From: a virus
IMG/VR virus record: IMGVR_UViG_3300037323_000213
Span: 1 to 58,317 of that record
Length of the DNA stretch: 58,317 bases
Direction: 5' to 3' (one strand)
In this document: piece by piece, positions 8,604 to 16,596 of the stretch
How positions within the stretch are numbered: position 1 is the first letter of the stretch
Layout of the letters: every line of letters starts with the position of its first letter
Notes under the pieces: model-generated
Told to the model about the DNA's origin: nothing
Databases searched by the model: none
Seen by the model: the letters and a program-made list of their open reading frames with translations, nothing else
Made by a program: the position numbers and the translations under genes

Positions 8604-8792
8604 ATGTCCAATTTCAAAGTGACCAAAGTGGGCGCGTACAGCGCCCTGACCGCACTGTGTGTGGTGTTCGCACTGGGCTGGGTATCAACCCAGCCCCAGG
8701 CTTATGTGGGCGTGGTAGCGGGCCTGCTTTCCTTTGTGTTTGGCGCGATGGCAGGGATCGCACACGAGGACAGCCTAAAGTCCGATTTCTAA
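8604..8792 (+). CDS. Small two-helix membrane protein, 62 aa
   Basis: ATG 8604 is preceded by AGAAGGA. The 62-aa product has two hydrophobic helices (about residues 11-29 and 35-54: GAYSALTALCVVFALGWVS and YVGVVAGLLSFVFGAMAGI) joined by a short Gln-Pro turn, with an acidic end. It stands alone between a promoter-like element and a good terminator, so it is a single-gene unit. Size and topology are compatible with a class II holin or another small inner-membrane protein; there is no direct evidence for either. Confidence 0.75.
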   Translation: MSNFKVTKVGAYSALTALCVVFALGWVSTQPQAYVGVVAGLLSFVFGAMAGIAHEDSLKSDF

Positions 8793-8799
8793 ATACGAC

Positions 8800-8823
8800 A
8801 CCCTTCTGAAATCTCAGAAGGGT
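8800..8823 (+). terminator. Rho-independent terminator
   Basis: A 10-bp stem ACCCTTCTGA with a 4-nt loop is followed by TTTTG just after the 62-aa membrane protein gene. Confidence 0.85.
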
Positions 8824-8860
8824 TTTGTGCCGCAATTTTAAAAACCCAAAGGAAAGCAGT

Positions 8861-9007
8861 ATGACAAAGTATAAAACCGTGTCAGCGTTTGACCACTACG
8901 AGGGCATCGCCCTCAAGTGGGCAAAGGACCGTGAGCGCAGGGGAAAACTGGAACGTTTCAGTTTTTCCTATTATGCTAAAAGGTTTTTCAACCTTTTATT
9001 AGATTAA
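8861..9007 (+). CDS. Small basic protein, 48 aa
   Basis: ATG 8861 has AAAGGAAAG upstream. The 48-aa product is basic and aromatic (ALKWAKDRERRGKLERFSF, SYYAKRFF) with no membrane span. The length is small, but the ribosome binding site and the terminators on both sides support a real gene. Small basic phage proteins of this type often bind nucleic acid or host proteins; the role here is unknown. Confidence 0.6.
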   Translation: MTKYKTVSAFDHYEGIALKWAKDRERRGKLERFSFSYYAKRFFNLLLD

Positions 9008-9028
9008 CCGGCGATGCCGGTCAGTCTC

Positions 9029-9064
9029 CTCACCTCGCCAGAGCACACGCTCTGGCGAGGTGAG
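9029..9064 (+). terminator. Rho-independent terminator, 16-bp stem
   Basis: A perfect 16-bp stem (CTCACCTCGCCAGAGC and complement) with ACAC loop is followed by GGTACTTTATTTTTT. Confidence 0.9.
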
Positions 9065-9151
9065 GGTACTTTATTTTTTGGTTTAAATTCAAACACAAAA
9101 CACATGGCATGACCAAAACTTTAACCCCCTCTTTCTCACTGGAGCACTCTC

Positions 9152-9820
9152 ATGGCGGGCAAACGAAAGCAGACCGAAGCGTTCATCATCGCACACATCA
9201 ACGAGCTCACCGGGGGCACCTCCAACGAGGCACTATACACCAAGCTGTTTGCCTCCATGGACGATCAGGCGTTTGACAAATTCATGGCCGACCTAGACAG
9301 CGGCGAGCAGCAGCTGTGTGTTGTAGCACCCAACTTCGGCAAAGAAAAATTGAGCGTGCCACGCAACTTGGCCATGGCCGAGCGACTGGGGCACCAGTTC
9401 TTTCAGCGCGTGTGGATTCCTGCCAAGGGCGACATACCGTCCTACCTCACGCCGATTCCCTACTTGGTCGTTGATTTGCCGCTTCGCCGTCAAGCGCAGA
9501 TCTTGCAAAAGAAAATATCCATCCCCGAGGACAACAACTCGGTGGATGATTTCACGGGTCAGCCCACGGGCAAATCCAAAGGCGCTCGGGTGTCGTACCC
9601 CGAGACCCAGGTGCTTGCCGCCCTGGGGCTGAACAAATGCCTCACCGAGTTTCTGAAGTACCGAGGGGGCGATGAGAAGGGCTTTAACGCGATGAACACA
9701 ATGATCAACCGCACTGGAGGTGTCTCCATGCAGGCCATCGAGCCCTTCTCTGGCAAGGTGAAAAGCACGGCGACTCTAAAGAGCATGCTCGCGGGCATGC
9801 ACCTGAAAAGCACGCTTTAA
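9152..9820 (+). CDS. Probable separate C-terminal domain of RNA polymerase beta
   Basis: The 222-aa protein has a C-terminal half that follows the bacterial RpoB C-terminus step by step. TGQPTGKSKGARVSYPETQV parallels the RpoB segment T-x-Q-P-x-G-G-K...Q-R-F-G-E-M-E-V. LAALGLNKCLTEFLKYRGGD parallels the A-L-E-A-Y-G-A-A..L-Q-E-M-L-T-V-K-S-D-D block, and a final short helix plus strand end both proteins. The spliced beta gene at 29148-35384 stops just before this domain. The alignment was made by eye from memory of RpoB and needs a profile search. In the polymerase this domain would contact beta' and form part of the clamp base. Confidence 0.55.
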   Translation: MAGKRKQTEAFIIAHINELTGGTSNEALYTKLFASMDDQAFDKFMADLDSGEQQLCVVAPNFGKEKLSVPRNLAMAERLGHQFFQRVWIPAKGDIPSYLTPIPYLVVDLPLRRQAQILQKKISIPEDNNSVDDFTGQPTGKSKGARVSYPETQVLAALGLNKCLTEFLKYRGGDEKGFNAMNTMINRTGGVSMQAIEPFSGKVKSTATLKSMLAGMHLKSTL

Positions 9821-9827
9821 AATTACC

Positions 9828-10301
9828 ATGGGGCGTATTTATCTGAGTACCGTCTGTTCACTCCCCATGAAAGTCCCTCAAATGTACGAGACCCCCACCC
9901 CACAGAGCCTGCGCTCTGAGAGCCCACACGACTACACCGTTCGCTGCATCGTGGCGGGCACCCGCCACTACAACAACATGCGCGAGTTCCACGAGGGTGT
10001 TTGCAGCTTCTTGCACGAGCTGCACGCACCCGTGCTGTTCATCTCGGGTGCGGCGCGCTCGGGCGCAGACGACCTGATCATTCGCTGGTGCCAGCGTTTT
10101 GGCTACCCGTGCTTGCAGATGCCTGCGGACTGGAGCGAGGGGCGAGGTGCGGGCTTTGCCCGCAACACGAGCATGGCCGCTGTTGCCACGCACTTGCTGG
10201 CGTTTCACGACGGGCACTCACCGGGCACACAGCACATGATCGAGCAAGCTGTTAGCAAGCGCCTGCGTGTGAAGACCCTGCGGGTGAGGGTTCCCACATG
10301 A
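9828..10301 (+). CDS. SLOG-fold protein (DUF2493/YspA-like)
   Basis: The 157-aa protein carries the hallmarks of DUF2493 in the SLOG superfamily: an opening strand IVAGTRHY, the nucleotide-type loop ISGAARSGADDLIIRWCQRF, then PADWSEGRGAGFARNTSMA and ATHLLAFHDGHSPGTQHMI. SLOG proteins bind nucleotide-derived ligands; the phage DUF2493 members have no settled function. ATG 9828 lies 8 nt after the previous stop, and an internal ATG at 9867 is an alternative start. Its stop overlaps the next start by ATGA, so translation is coupled. Confidence 0.75.
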   Translation: MGRIYLSTVCSLPMKVPQMYETPTPQSLRSESPHDYTVRCIVAGTRHYNNMREFHEGVCSFLHELHAPVLFISGAARSGADDLIIRWCQRFGYPCLQMPADWSEGRGAGFARNTSMAAVATHLLAFHDGHSPGTQHMIEQAVSKRLRVKTLRVRVPT

Positions 10302-11050
10302 CCGCAGCCCTCAAGTACCTAAAGAAGGTTTATGTCTCACTGGACAGCTTGCTTGATACCCGACTCGGTGCGCTTAACTGCATCGATGCGGGCTTTGCGT
10401 TTGACACCGCCACCAGCAGCGTTTACTTTGAGCGCGATCACGACAGCTTCACCACCCCCAAAGGGGGGACACTCAGTGCCGAGAAGTTTCGGGCCTACTA
10501 CAGCGCGAACCGACAAAAGGTGGTGCGCGCCTCGATGAAAACCAAGATGGACAGTTTCTTGGGCGAGTTGTGCATGCAGTTTGTCAAACAAACGCTGGGC
10601 ACGCCGCACTACGCCGCAGTAGAGATCGAGGTCAACGTGCACCCCTACGTGCTCAGTCCAACCGAGGTGTCAGACATCGTGGCGGTGCTGGCGTACTACC
10701 TGGGCTTACAGTACACGATCACCGCAGTCAACCTGAGCGCTGAGCAGCTCACGCTGGAGCGCGTGCGCGAGCACTACTGCGCCATGATTTTGTACGATTA
10801 CCACGAGTGGCTAAACTTGCACGACCTGGCCATTCGCAAAAAGCCACTCAAAGAGGTGTGCCTGTACGTCCCCAAGCTGTACTTTGGCCCCAAGCCAAGT
10901 GCCAAAGAGCTGCAGAACTTTGTGGACCACAGCACGACACCCTTTGAGCTGTCCCAGCACGTGCTGGCCCCCTTGGTGCTCGTGCAGTACTTGCCCATTG
11001 CCCTGTACTGCGCAGACATCCCAGCGCCCGTCAGCGCCCAGGCGGCATAA
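10298..11050 (+). CDS. Hypothetical protein, 250 aa
   Basis: The start ATG at 10298 overlaps the SLOG gene stop by 4 nt. The protein is soluble with mixed composition and many Tyr residues. No motif is recognised. The coupling to the SLOG gene and the strong terminator directly after it place it at the end of a unit that begins with the putative beta C-terminal domain at 9152. Confidence 0.7.
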   Translation: MTAALKYLKKVYVSLDSLLDTRLGALNCIDAGFAFDTATSSVYFERDHDSFTTPKGGTLSAEKFRAYYSANRQKVVRASMKTKMDSFLGELCMQFVKQTLGTPHYAAVEIEVNVHPYVLSPTEVSDIVAVLAYYLGLQYTITAVNLSAEQLTLERVREHYCAMILYDYHEWLNLHDLAIRKKPLKEVCLYVPKLYFGPKPSAKELQNFVDHSTTPFELSQHVLAPLVLVQYLPIALYCADIPAPVSAQAA

Positions 11051-11051
11051 G

Positions 11052-11089
11052 CGCCCCCAAGGCGCTGAGCATCCAGCGCCTTGGGGGCG
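11052..11089. terminator. Bidirectional hairpin between convergent genes
   Basis: A perfect 16-bp stem (CGCCCCCAAGGCGCTG and complement) with a 6-nt loop lies between the plus-strand gene ending at 11050 and the minus-strand gene ending at 11104. Confidence 0.85.
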
Positions 11090-11103
11090 GGTTTCAAAGG
11101 CGC

Positions 11104-11535
11104 TTACACGCCGTCGCCGCGCAGCTCTTGCTGAGCGGCCATGAACGTCTCGTAGCTCATGGCCCCCGTGTAGTCATCCAACTCGCCTTGGACCAGCGCG
11201 GGCATCTCCACGTGCTCACCCAGCACCGGGATGGTACCCACCTCACCGGCGCGCGCGTGGCCCAGTTGCTTTAGACGCGGGTCCATGAACAGCTGAGCGA
11301 GCGTGGCAGCCGCTGTCACACGAGCACCATTCACGCCCTCATCGGACTTGATCTTCTTCTTGCCCAGCGCGGTGCGGTCCATGTCGGCCAAGGCACTCAG
11401 GAGCACCATTTGCTCCTTTGTGTCAGCGGGCATACCGCCCTTGACCATGGAGGCGACCAGTTGCTGGCGTATGCCACAGGTGTACGCCAAGACATCATCA
11501 TCAGAGTCAATTGGGGCGTTGGGTTGATTGCTCAT
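11104..11535 (-). CDS. Hypothetical protein, 143 aa
   Basis: This is the only minus-strand gene in the 2.7-16.5 kb block. The 143-aa product is acidic and helical. It begins MSNQPNAPIDSDDDVLAYTC and has a basic patch after a conserved-looking segment (ALADMDRTALGKKKIKSDEG). The pattern of an acidic N-terminus, an MDRTALG block and a K-rich turn recalls small packaging or DNA-binding proteins in other phages, but I cannot name a family. It diverges from the gene at 11598, with a promoter-like AT-rich region between them. Confidence 0.7.
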   Translation of the reverse strand: MSNQPNAPIDSDDDVLAYTCGIRQQLVASMVKGGMPADTKEQMVLLSALADMDRTALGKKKIKSDEGVNGARVTAAATLAQLFMDPRLKQLGHARAGEVGTIPVLGEHVEMPALVQGELDDYTGAMSYETFMAAQQELRGDGV

Positions 11536-11559
11536 GTCAAACGGCTTTCTCTAAAGTGG

Positions 11560-11597
11560 GATGAAACAATTTTCAATCACATATCATCTAAGTGTGT
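11560..11597. promoter_or_regulatory. AT-rich divergent promoter region
   Basis: The 60 bp between divergent genes contain CAATTTTCAATCACATATCA, which shares TCACATAT with the recurrent promoter-like element. The match is shorter than in the other copies. Confidence 0.35.
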
Positions 11598-12119
11598 ATG
11601 CTCTCCAACCTTTTGTTTCCCAACTGGGCGCGCAAGCTGCGCACCAAATTGCGTTGCTTGCTTGCTTACAAACACCTGCCCGATGCCAGTGGCTATCATG
11701 AGAGAGTGGGCGCACTCCAAGCATTGGACCCCCAGCTCTTTGCAAAGCACGACCCCTTTCGGGCGTGCCAGTTCTCGCTCACTGTGATCTACCCCAGCCT
11801 GAGCGCCTACACCCAAGCCACGCGCTTGGCCAACCACCACCTGCGCGAAGGCCTGGGCATTCGCAACCACTGGTGCGACTACGCCAGCGAGCGCATCAGT
11901 TTGGAGGACTTCTTTATCGACCGCACCGCACAGCGCCACCTAGAGCCCACCGATGAGGTGGGCGCATTCAAGCAAACCGCGCTGGAGTTCTTCGCCCTGT
12001 ACCGCGCCAACGGCGCGGTGAGAACGGGTGAGCATTCTCACAACGCACGCGTCCTGAGCAAATTTGAGCGCCATCTAAGCTCGCTTACCGAGCGACTGCT
12101 GGTGTACTCGGTTGGCTGA
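11598..12119 (+). CDS. Hypothetical protein, 173 aa
   Basis: The start is ATG 11598; a GTG six bases upstream is possible. The product is mostly helical, with a basic N-terminus (NWARKLRTKLRCLLAYK) and several His and aromatic residues. It has no signal peptide despite the hydrophobic first residues. No family is recognised. It is the first gene of a run of plus-strand genes up to 14487. Confidence 0.65.
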   Translation: MLSNLLFPNWARKLRTKLRCLLAYKHLPDASGYHERVGALQALDPQLFAKHDPFRACQFSLTVIYPSLSAYTQATRLANHHLREGLGIRNHWCDYASERISLEDFFIDRTAQRHLEPTDEVGAFKQTALEFFALYRANGAVRTGEHSHNARVLSKFERHLSSLTERLLVYSVG

Positions 12120-12158
12120 TCAGGCCCGTCCTCGCACACGTCAAAGGAAACATGATCC

Positions 12159-12929
12159 ATGGCCGATAGGAACAAGAACAAGTACCAAGTCGAAAAACTA
12201 CTGGCACTGCCCGACAAGGGCATCTCCCAGACCCGAGGAATTGGCGGGATCTTGGCTCGCCTGTGGCGCGTGATCTGGCAAGACCTGAGCATGTCGCCCA
12301 GTCGCTTTGAGAACTTGCTCACCGACTTCATCACCTCGGCCAACAAAAAGCCGATCGATGACCGCATCACTTTGCACCTGACCCGGGGCAACATGAGGCG
12401 CGAGTTGGAAAAAGACGCAATGACGTTCAAGGTCTTTGTCAAAGCAATGAAGTTTCTAAAAGTCACCAGCGTGAAGATCATCGTCGTGCTTGAGCACACA
12501 ACGGGGCGCACGACCTCTCACCACCTGGACATCAATTTGTTGATGCCCGTGCTGCGAGGCAGCGCGCTCTTGACGCGCTTGTGGCTGCAGGTGCAACACG
12601 ACTTGAACGTGACCGGTGACACCAACCGCTTTGAGCAGCTGCTGCTGGACTTCATCATCCACGCCAAACAAGGCGTGCCCGAGAGCAAGTTGCCTCGCCA
12701 CCTAACGCGCGGGCACCTCAGGCGCGAGTTGGAGAAGGACACGATGACGTTCAAGGTGTTCATCAAGGCCATGAAGTTGCTGAAGGTGCGCAATTTTAAA
12801 ATGATCGCTGAGTTGAATCATCTGAACGGTGACATCACCGCTCACCACACGTCTGTCGATTTGGGCAACGCGCACCTAGCGGGTGAGGCGTACAGCGCAG
12901 ACATCCCAGACACAAAATCACAACCCTAA
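12159..12929 (+). CDS. Internally duplicated protein, 256 aa
   Basis: ATG 12159 has AAAGGA upstream. The protein consists of two tandem copies of a ~100-residue module. Copy 1 (~26-127) contains HLTRGNMRRELEKDAMTFKV and copy 2 (~128-235) contains HLTRGHLRRELEKDTMTFKV. Each is preceded by an LLxDFI segment and followed by an F-K-A-M-K-x-L-K-V block and a T-x-H-H tail. The close identity of the central block suggests an intragenic duplication kept under selection. No outside family is recognised; the basic helical look is compatible with nucleic-acid binding. Confidence 0.75.
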   Translation: MADRNKNKYQVEKLLALPDKGISQTRGIGGILARLWRVIWQDLSMSPSRFENLLTDFITSANKKPIDDRITLHLTRGNMRRELEKDAMTFKVFVKAMKFLKVTSVKIIVVLEHTTGRTTSHHLDINLLMPVLRGSALLTRLWLQVQHDLNVTGDTNRFEQLLLDFIIHAKQGVPESKLPRHLTRGHLRRELEKDTMTFKVFIKAMKLLKVRNFKMIAELNHLNGDITAHHTSVDLGNAHLAGEAYSADIPDTKSQP

Positions 12930-12938
12930 GGAGAGCAA

Positions 12939-13436
12939 ATGAGTCAGACCTGTTTATCCAGTGCAGAGATGTTCTCTGCGATGGAGGTGTTCACCAGCTG
13001 CAGCGCCAACGCGCTGCATCACGCAAGCGAAGCTGAGCACGAGCACCTGTCAAAGTGGCTGAAAAACGAAGTCTACCCGATCGTGCCGTGCTTCTCGCTG
13101 CGCCCCGACAGTGTAAGCACGCTGCTGGATGCGGTGTTCAAAGACACCGTTGTGCGCGACTTCTGTCTCACGCTCACGACGCGCTTCTTTGCGTTGTGCT
13201 GCGAGGGCGAGCAGTTCACCATCCGCTTGGCAGCCAGCCTGAGCAACGGCCTGGCCGTAGACGGACCAGACACAAAGCTGAGCATCGTGCCAAACGTCAT
13301 CAAAGACTCGATGCCCCAGAGCATCTTCTCTTTGCATTTCAAGAACACCACGCCCGTGAAGTTCTTGGAGAGCAACAAGGTGTTCATGGTGCTGCTCATG
13401 CTGCACCTGACGCACGCGCCCCCCAGCGCCAATTGA
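12939..13436 (+). CDS. Hypothetical protein, 165 aa
   Basis: ATG 12939 lies 9 nt after the previous stop, with AAGGAGAG upstream, so it is in the same operon as the duplicated protein. The product is Cys- and Phe-rich in parts and ends in a hydrophobic stretch (NKVFMVLLMLHLTHA) that is too polar at its ends to be called a membrane helix with certainty. No family is recognised. Confidence 0.7.
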   Translation: MSQTCLSSAEMFSAMEVFTSCSANALHHASEAEHEHLSKWLKNEVYPIVPCFSLRPDSVSTLLDAVFKDTVVRDFCLTLTTRFFALCCEGEQFTIRLAASLSNGLAVDGPDTKLSIVPNVIKDSMPQSIFSLHFKNTTPVKFLESNKVFMVLLMLHLTHAPPSAN

Positions 13437-13473
13437 ATCCAGCATCTCGATCCCCAGCAATCAAAGGAAAATC

Positions 13474-14487
13474 ATGAACTCGCACAGTAGCATCGATCAG
13501 TTTGCCGAGTCGGTCACCACCGACTCAGTTGAGCCAGCTGCCAACAATGAGCAGGAGGGCGCCGCGTCCTCCTCAGTCAAAGTCATCACCGACTTGCTGC
13601 AGCGAGCGGGTGCGTCTGTTGTTGTCAGCACCGGCCTGGGCGAGCAAGCTCGCCCAGACGCAGTTGTCTTGGTCGAACTGGACGACCAAGACGCTCAGGC
13701 ACTCACCCAGGCCATTCGGGACGCCTACGAAGAGCAAGACCTGGCAGCTCAAAGCGAGGTGCCAGACAACAGCGTTGACATTCAGCGCTTGGCCGAGCAC
13801 TTCAAGGTGCGCCCGGAGCCCGCGCGCGCAGGTCGAAAGATCAACAACGGTCAAGCCGTGAGGCCCAAAGGCCCCAGTGCACTCAAACCCGCAGCGCCCA
13901 AAGTGGCCGTGGCACGCTCGGAGCGTGCCAAGGACTACATGCGCCAAGCCATGCAGTCGGCACATCGAGATGAGGACGGCCTAGACCACCTGAACACGTC
14001 ATCCAGTGCGAAGACCCGCTTGGGCCAAGCGCTGGACATCAACGCACACACCCCGTTTAACCACCCCGACTTGGGGGTATTTAACTCCGTGGGTGGCCTG
14101 TGGTATTACATCGGTGGTGAGACACAAAACGACATCTTTCGCACCTTGCACGGCCAGCAGTGCCGCACCCAAGGCAAGAAGATCCGCTTGCGCGAGGTCA
14201 CTGGCTTTAAGACCATTATCGCAGAGGCGACGTGGTTCAAGGTGATGGCCGACTCGGCGCTGCGCCAAGCCGTGGCAGAGTCAACACTCCCATTTCGCTC
14301 CTACCACCTCCAAGGCGATTTGAGCCTCCCCGTGGCCACTGTGACCGAGGAGTGGTACGCCTATGTGCTCGAGACCATTCGAGACACCTTGGTGCAAAAC
14401 ACCGGTGAGGCGCTCAACACCTCACCGGACTTTGACCAGCTAGATCAGCCCCAGCGCCAGCGCAGAGACACGCGCGCTCGGCGCTGA
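13474..14487 (+). CDS. Conserved-looking phage protein, 337 aa
   Basis: ATG 13474 is preceded by CAAAGGAAAATC. The N-terminal ~170 residues are acidic, Ala/Gln-rich and probably disordered. The C-terminal ~150 residues form a compact domain (FNHPDLGVFNSVGGLWYYIG, then RLREVTGFKTIIAEATWFKV). The protein ends in an Arg-rich tail (RQRRDTRARR). I looked for NADAR/YbiA-type motifs in the W-Y-Y segment and do not find the full pattern, so no function is given. Two hairpins follow at 14494-14513 and 14524-14559. Confidence 0.7.
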   Translation: MNSHSSIDQFAESVTTDSVEPAANNEQEGAASSSVKVITDLLQRAGASVVVSTGLGEQARPDAVVLVELDDQDAQALTQAIRDAYEEQDLAAQSEVPDNSVDIQRLAEHFKVRPEPARAGRKINNGQAVRPKGPSALKPAAPKVAVARSERAKDYMRQAMQSAHRDEDGLDHLNTSSSAKTRLGQALDINAHTPFNHPDLGVFNSVGGLWYYIGGETQNDIFRTLHGQQCRTQGKKIRLREVTGFKTIIAEATWFKVMADSALRQAVAESTLPFRSYHLQGDLSLPVATVTEEWYAYVLETIRDTLVQNTGEALNTSPDFDQLDQPQRQRRDTRARR

Positions 14488-14523
14488 ACCACCCACTGGC
14501 GCTCACGCGCCAGTTGTCAGAGT

Positions 14524-14559
14524 CAACTCCCGCGGGGCTTCAGTGCCCCGAGGGAGTTG
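14524..14559 (+). terminator. Hairpin after the 337-aa gene
   Basis: The arms CAACTCCC and GGGAGTTG enclose an inner GC stem (GGGGC/GCCCC) with loop TTCAGT. No T-run follows; a smaller stem (ACTGGCG...CGCCAGT) precedes it at 14494-14513. Confidence 0.55.
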
Positions 14560-14589
14560 CAGTCAATCGCAGCACATCCGCAATTGCAA

Positions 14590-14952
14590 ATGAACACGAA
14601 ACAAAAGATAATTTAGTATCTGCGAGATAACCCACGCAGCACGAGCTCGCAGATCAGCATCAGCCTGCGCAAAGCCAAGAGCACGATCGACTCTGCCATC
14701 AAAGTGATCAGTAACGAAAAACTGTGCAGATCGGTGGTGGGCGACAAGTACATCTTCTATCACGAGCTGACCGAGGAGGATAACAAAGACAAATTGCCAC
14801 TGAACGTAAACGATCAGTCAATCACGATCTCAAGCAGCAAAGGCGCACCCAGCAGAGCGCCTTTGCTGAACGTGCTGTATATCCCCAGTACGTGGGAGTC
14901 CGTGCGCCCCGGCGCAGACGATCACAAGCAGCACCGCTCGCTTTGCAGATAA
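14590..14952 (+). pseudogene. Winged-helix-like protein gene interrupted by one in-frame TAG
   Basis: Reading from ATG 14590, the frame gives MNTKQKII, a TAG at 14614, then YLRDNPRSTSSQISISLRKA and on through ISNEKLCRSVVGDKYIFYHE to a stop at 14950. Together this looks like one continuous winged helix-turn-helix regulator: the N-terminal helix runs straight across the TAG. The only other start in frame is a GTG at 14704, which would remove the DNA-binding helices. Either the gene is broken by a nonsense mutation or TAG is read through. No clear ribosome binding site precedes 14590. Confidence 0.5.
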
Positions 14953-14980
14953 CCTCTGACATAAGCACCTGCTTAAGGCT

Positions 14981-15017
14981 ACGGGCCGCACACCTCCACA
15001 TGAGGTGTGCGGCCCGT
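14981..15017 (+). terminator. Rho-independent terminator, 16-bp stem
   Basis: A perfect 16-bp stem (ACGGGCCGCACACCTC and complement) with a 5-nt loop is followed by TATGCTGGCTGCC and TTATTTTTTTG. The same hairpin, TATGCTG and T-run arrangement recurs after several operons in this window. Confidence 0.9.
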
Positions 15018-15063
15018 ATGCTGGCTGCCTTATTTTTTTGTTAAAAAGAGAGGTCCCAGTACC

Positions 15064-16524
15064 ATGGCATTCAAATTAGCCGCCACCACGTTCTCAACAG
15101 AGCCCGATGAGGCGCTCGCTGCTGTTGATGCTTATGACTTGCAAAATTCTAAACCCATCAACGCCGTGCCCGACATACTGAGCGCAGCTGATCTGGGGAG
15201 CTTGGTGGGCTTAAAGGGCATTGCCTCAGCGCCGAGCTTGAAGATGCTGTCTGGTGCCGCGCAGGGCTTGAAGGTAGACAAAGACGCTTTGATAAAAGGC
15301 GTCCTCGGGAGCAACGCTGGCCTCTTGAGTGCGCTAAAGGGCTTGCCCAGTACGCTGCAAGAGGGCATGACAAAGGCCGGGGGAATGAGCAAGATTCTGG
15401 CCACGGTCAACGGTGTTACCTCCATCGTGAGCCGCGCCAACTTGAGCACCCTAAACGGCGTTGGCAGCTTGATCAATGGGCTGGCCACGGTGAAGCTGCC
15501 GATCTCGTTTACCGACGTCTCTGGGCTGGTGAACCTGAGCTCTAACCTGATCCGACAGGCCACCTCGCTGAACATCCCCGGCGTGTTTAAGGCCGTGACC
15601 GATGGCATTGAGAACAAATCAATTGTCAACGGGATCGTGCGCAGCAGCATAGGCACGGTGCTGGGCACGGGCAACGTGCGACTGCTGGGGGACATGGCCA
15701 ACAGCCTCTCGGGCAAGTACATCATCAAGGCGATGCCCCGTTTTGCCCAGGACTTCACCAAGAAGTTCGTGCTCCCCGCTGGCACCCGAGCCAACTCGCT
15801 CTTTGCCATCTCAAACAGCGTCACCTCCAGCCTGTCCAAGATCGACAAGACGTGGGACAACGCGCAGCGCTTGGGTCAAAACACGCTGAACATGGTGTCC
15901 TTGGGCAGTGCCAGCGCAGACATGCGAAAACTGATTGATGTGCAAACCTCTTTTCGCCGCCAAGACACCAGCGCCCAAAGTGCCAGCACGCTGAACACCT
16001 CTGCAATTGACAACCCCTTGGTGCGCGCCTCGGCCTTTCGCCAGTTTGCTGATCAAGAGAGCACGCTCAGTTTCTTCAATCAACCGCTGCCTGGTGCGCC
16101 TGGGCTTAGGCGGGCCAGTCAGCCCGCTGTCTTCGCTTCGGTCTCAGACAGCTTGCAGGCGAGTTTTCCAACCGTCCCCAACGACGCGTCTCGCCGCAAG
16201 GACAACACCTTGTCTGGTCAAACCACCTCCAGGGGCGCTGCTGATCAAGAAACAATTTCTGCCAAACTGGTTGAGCTCAACGCGCTGCTGAGGGCCTGGG
16301 AAGAACAGATGGATATCGCCCAGGGCTTGGCAAGCGAGATTGCCCCCAACGAGCGCGCGGGTAATTTTGAGCGCGCACGCGCGCTGCGCGCTCAAAGCGA
16401 CTCGGTTCGCGTCATGGCCATTCGCAAATACAACCAGGTGTTTATCCGGCTCACGCGAGAGATCTCAAACGCGGGATACACCGGTGTGTTGCCCGTGATA
16501 CCTGACCGCACCAGTGACATCTGA
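15064..16524 (+). CDS. Putative virion structural protein, 486 aa
   Basis: The start is ATG 15064 (ACCATGGC), not the TTG at 15007 inside the terminator. The protein is rich in Ser, Leu, Gly and Asn, with long runs of alternating helices (LGSLVGLKGIASAPSLKMLS, VVTSIVSRANLSTL-like blocks). It has no catalytic motif and ends with a helical charged tail. It lies opposite the minus-strand tape-measure operon, with a shared bidirectional hairpin between. Composition and position suggest a tail-interior or inner-body virion component. No family is recognised. Confidence 0.7.
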   Translation: MAFKLAATTFSTEPDEALAAVDAYDLQNSKPINAVPDILSAADLGSLVGLKGIASAPSLKMLSGAAQGLKVDKDALIKGVLGSNAGLLSALKGLPSTLQEGMTKAGGMSKILATVNGVTSIVSRANLSTLNGVGSLINGLATVKLPISFTDVSGLVNLSSNLIRQATSLNIPGVFKAVTDGIENKSIVNGIVRSSIGTVLGTGNVRLLGDMANSLSGKYIIKAMPRFAQDFTKKFVLPAGTRANSLFAISNSVTSSLSKIDKTWDNAQRLGQNTLNMVSLGSASADMRKLIDVQTSFRRQDTSAQSASTLNTSAIDNPLVRASAFRQFADQESTLSFFNQPLPGAPGLRRASQPAVFASVSDSLQASFPTVPNDASRRKDNTLSGQTTSRGAADQETISAKLVELNALLRAWEEQMDIAQGLASEIAPNERAGNFERARALRAQSDSVRVMAIRKYNQVFIRLTREISNAGYTGVLPVIPDRTSDI

Positions 16525-16537
16525 CGATTGATTTGCA

Positions 16538-16587
16538 GCATATTGTCCCACCCCTCAAGCCTAAATGGCTGGGGTGGGACAATATGC
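16538..16587. terminator. Bidirectional hairpin between convergent virion genes
   Basis: The 17-bp arms GCATATTGTCCCACCCC and complement enclose a second small AGCC/GGCT stem. It separates the gene ending at 16524 (plus) from the gene ending at 16597 (minus). Confidence 0.85.
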
Positions 16588-16596
16588 CGGCTTTTC

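Noticed and set aside
13474-14487. NADAR/YbiA-type domain in the 337-aa protein
   Set aside because: A W-Y-Y segment and Gly-rich turn are present, but the family's other conserved residues and order could not be found.
14590-14763. Minus-strand frame 14563-14763 as a gene
   Set aside because: It is antisense to the winged-helix-like frame, and that frame gives the more natural protein.
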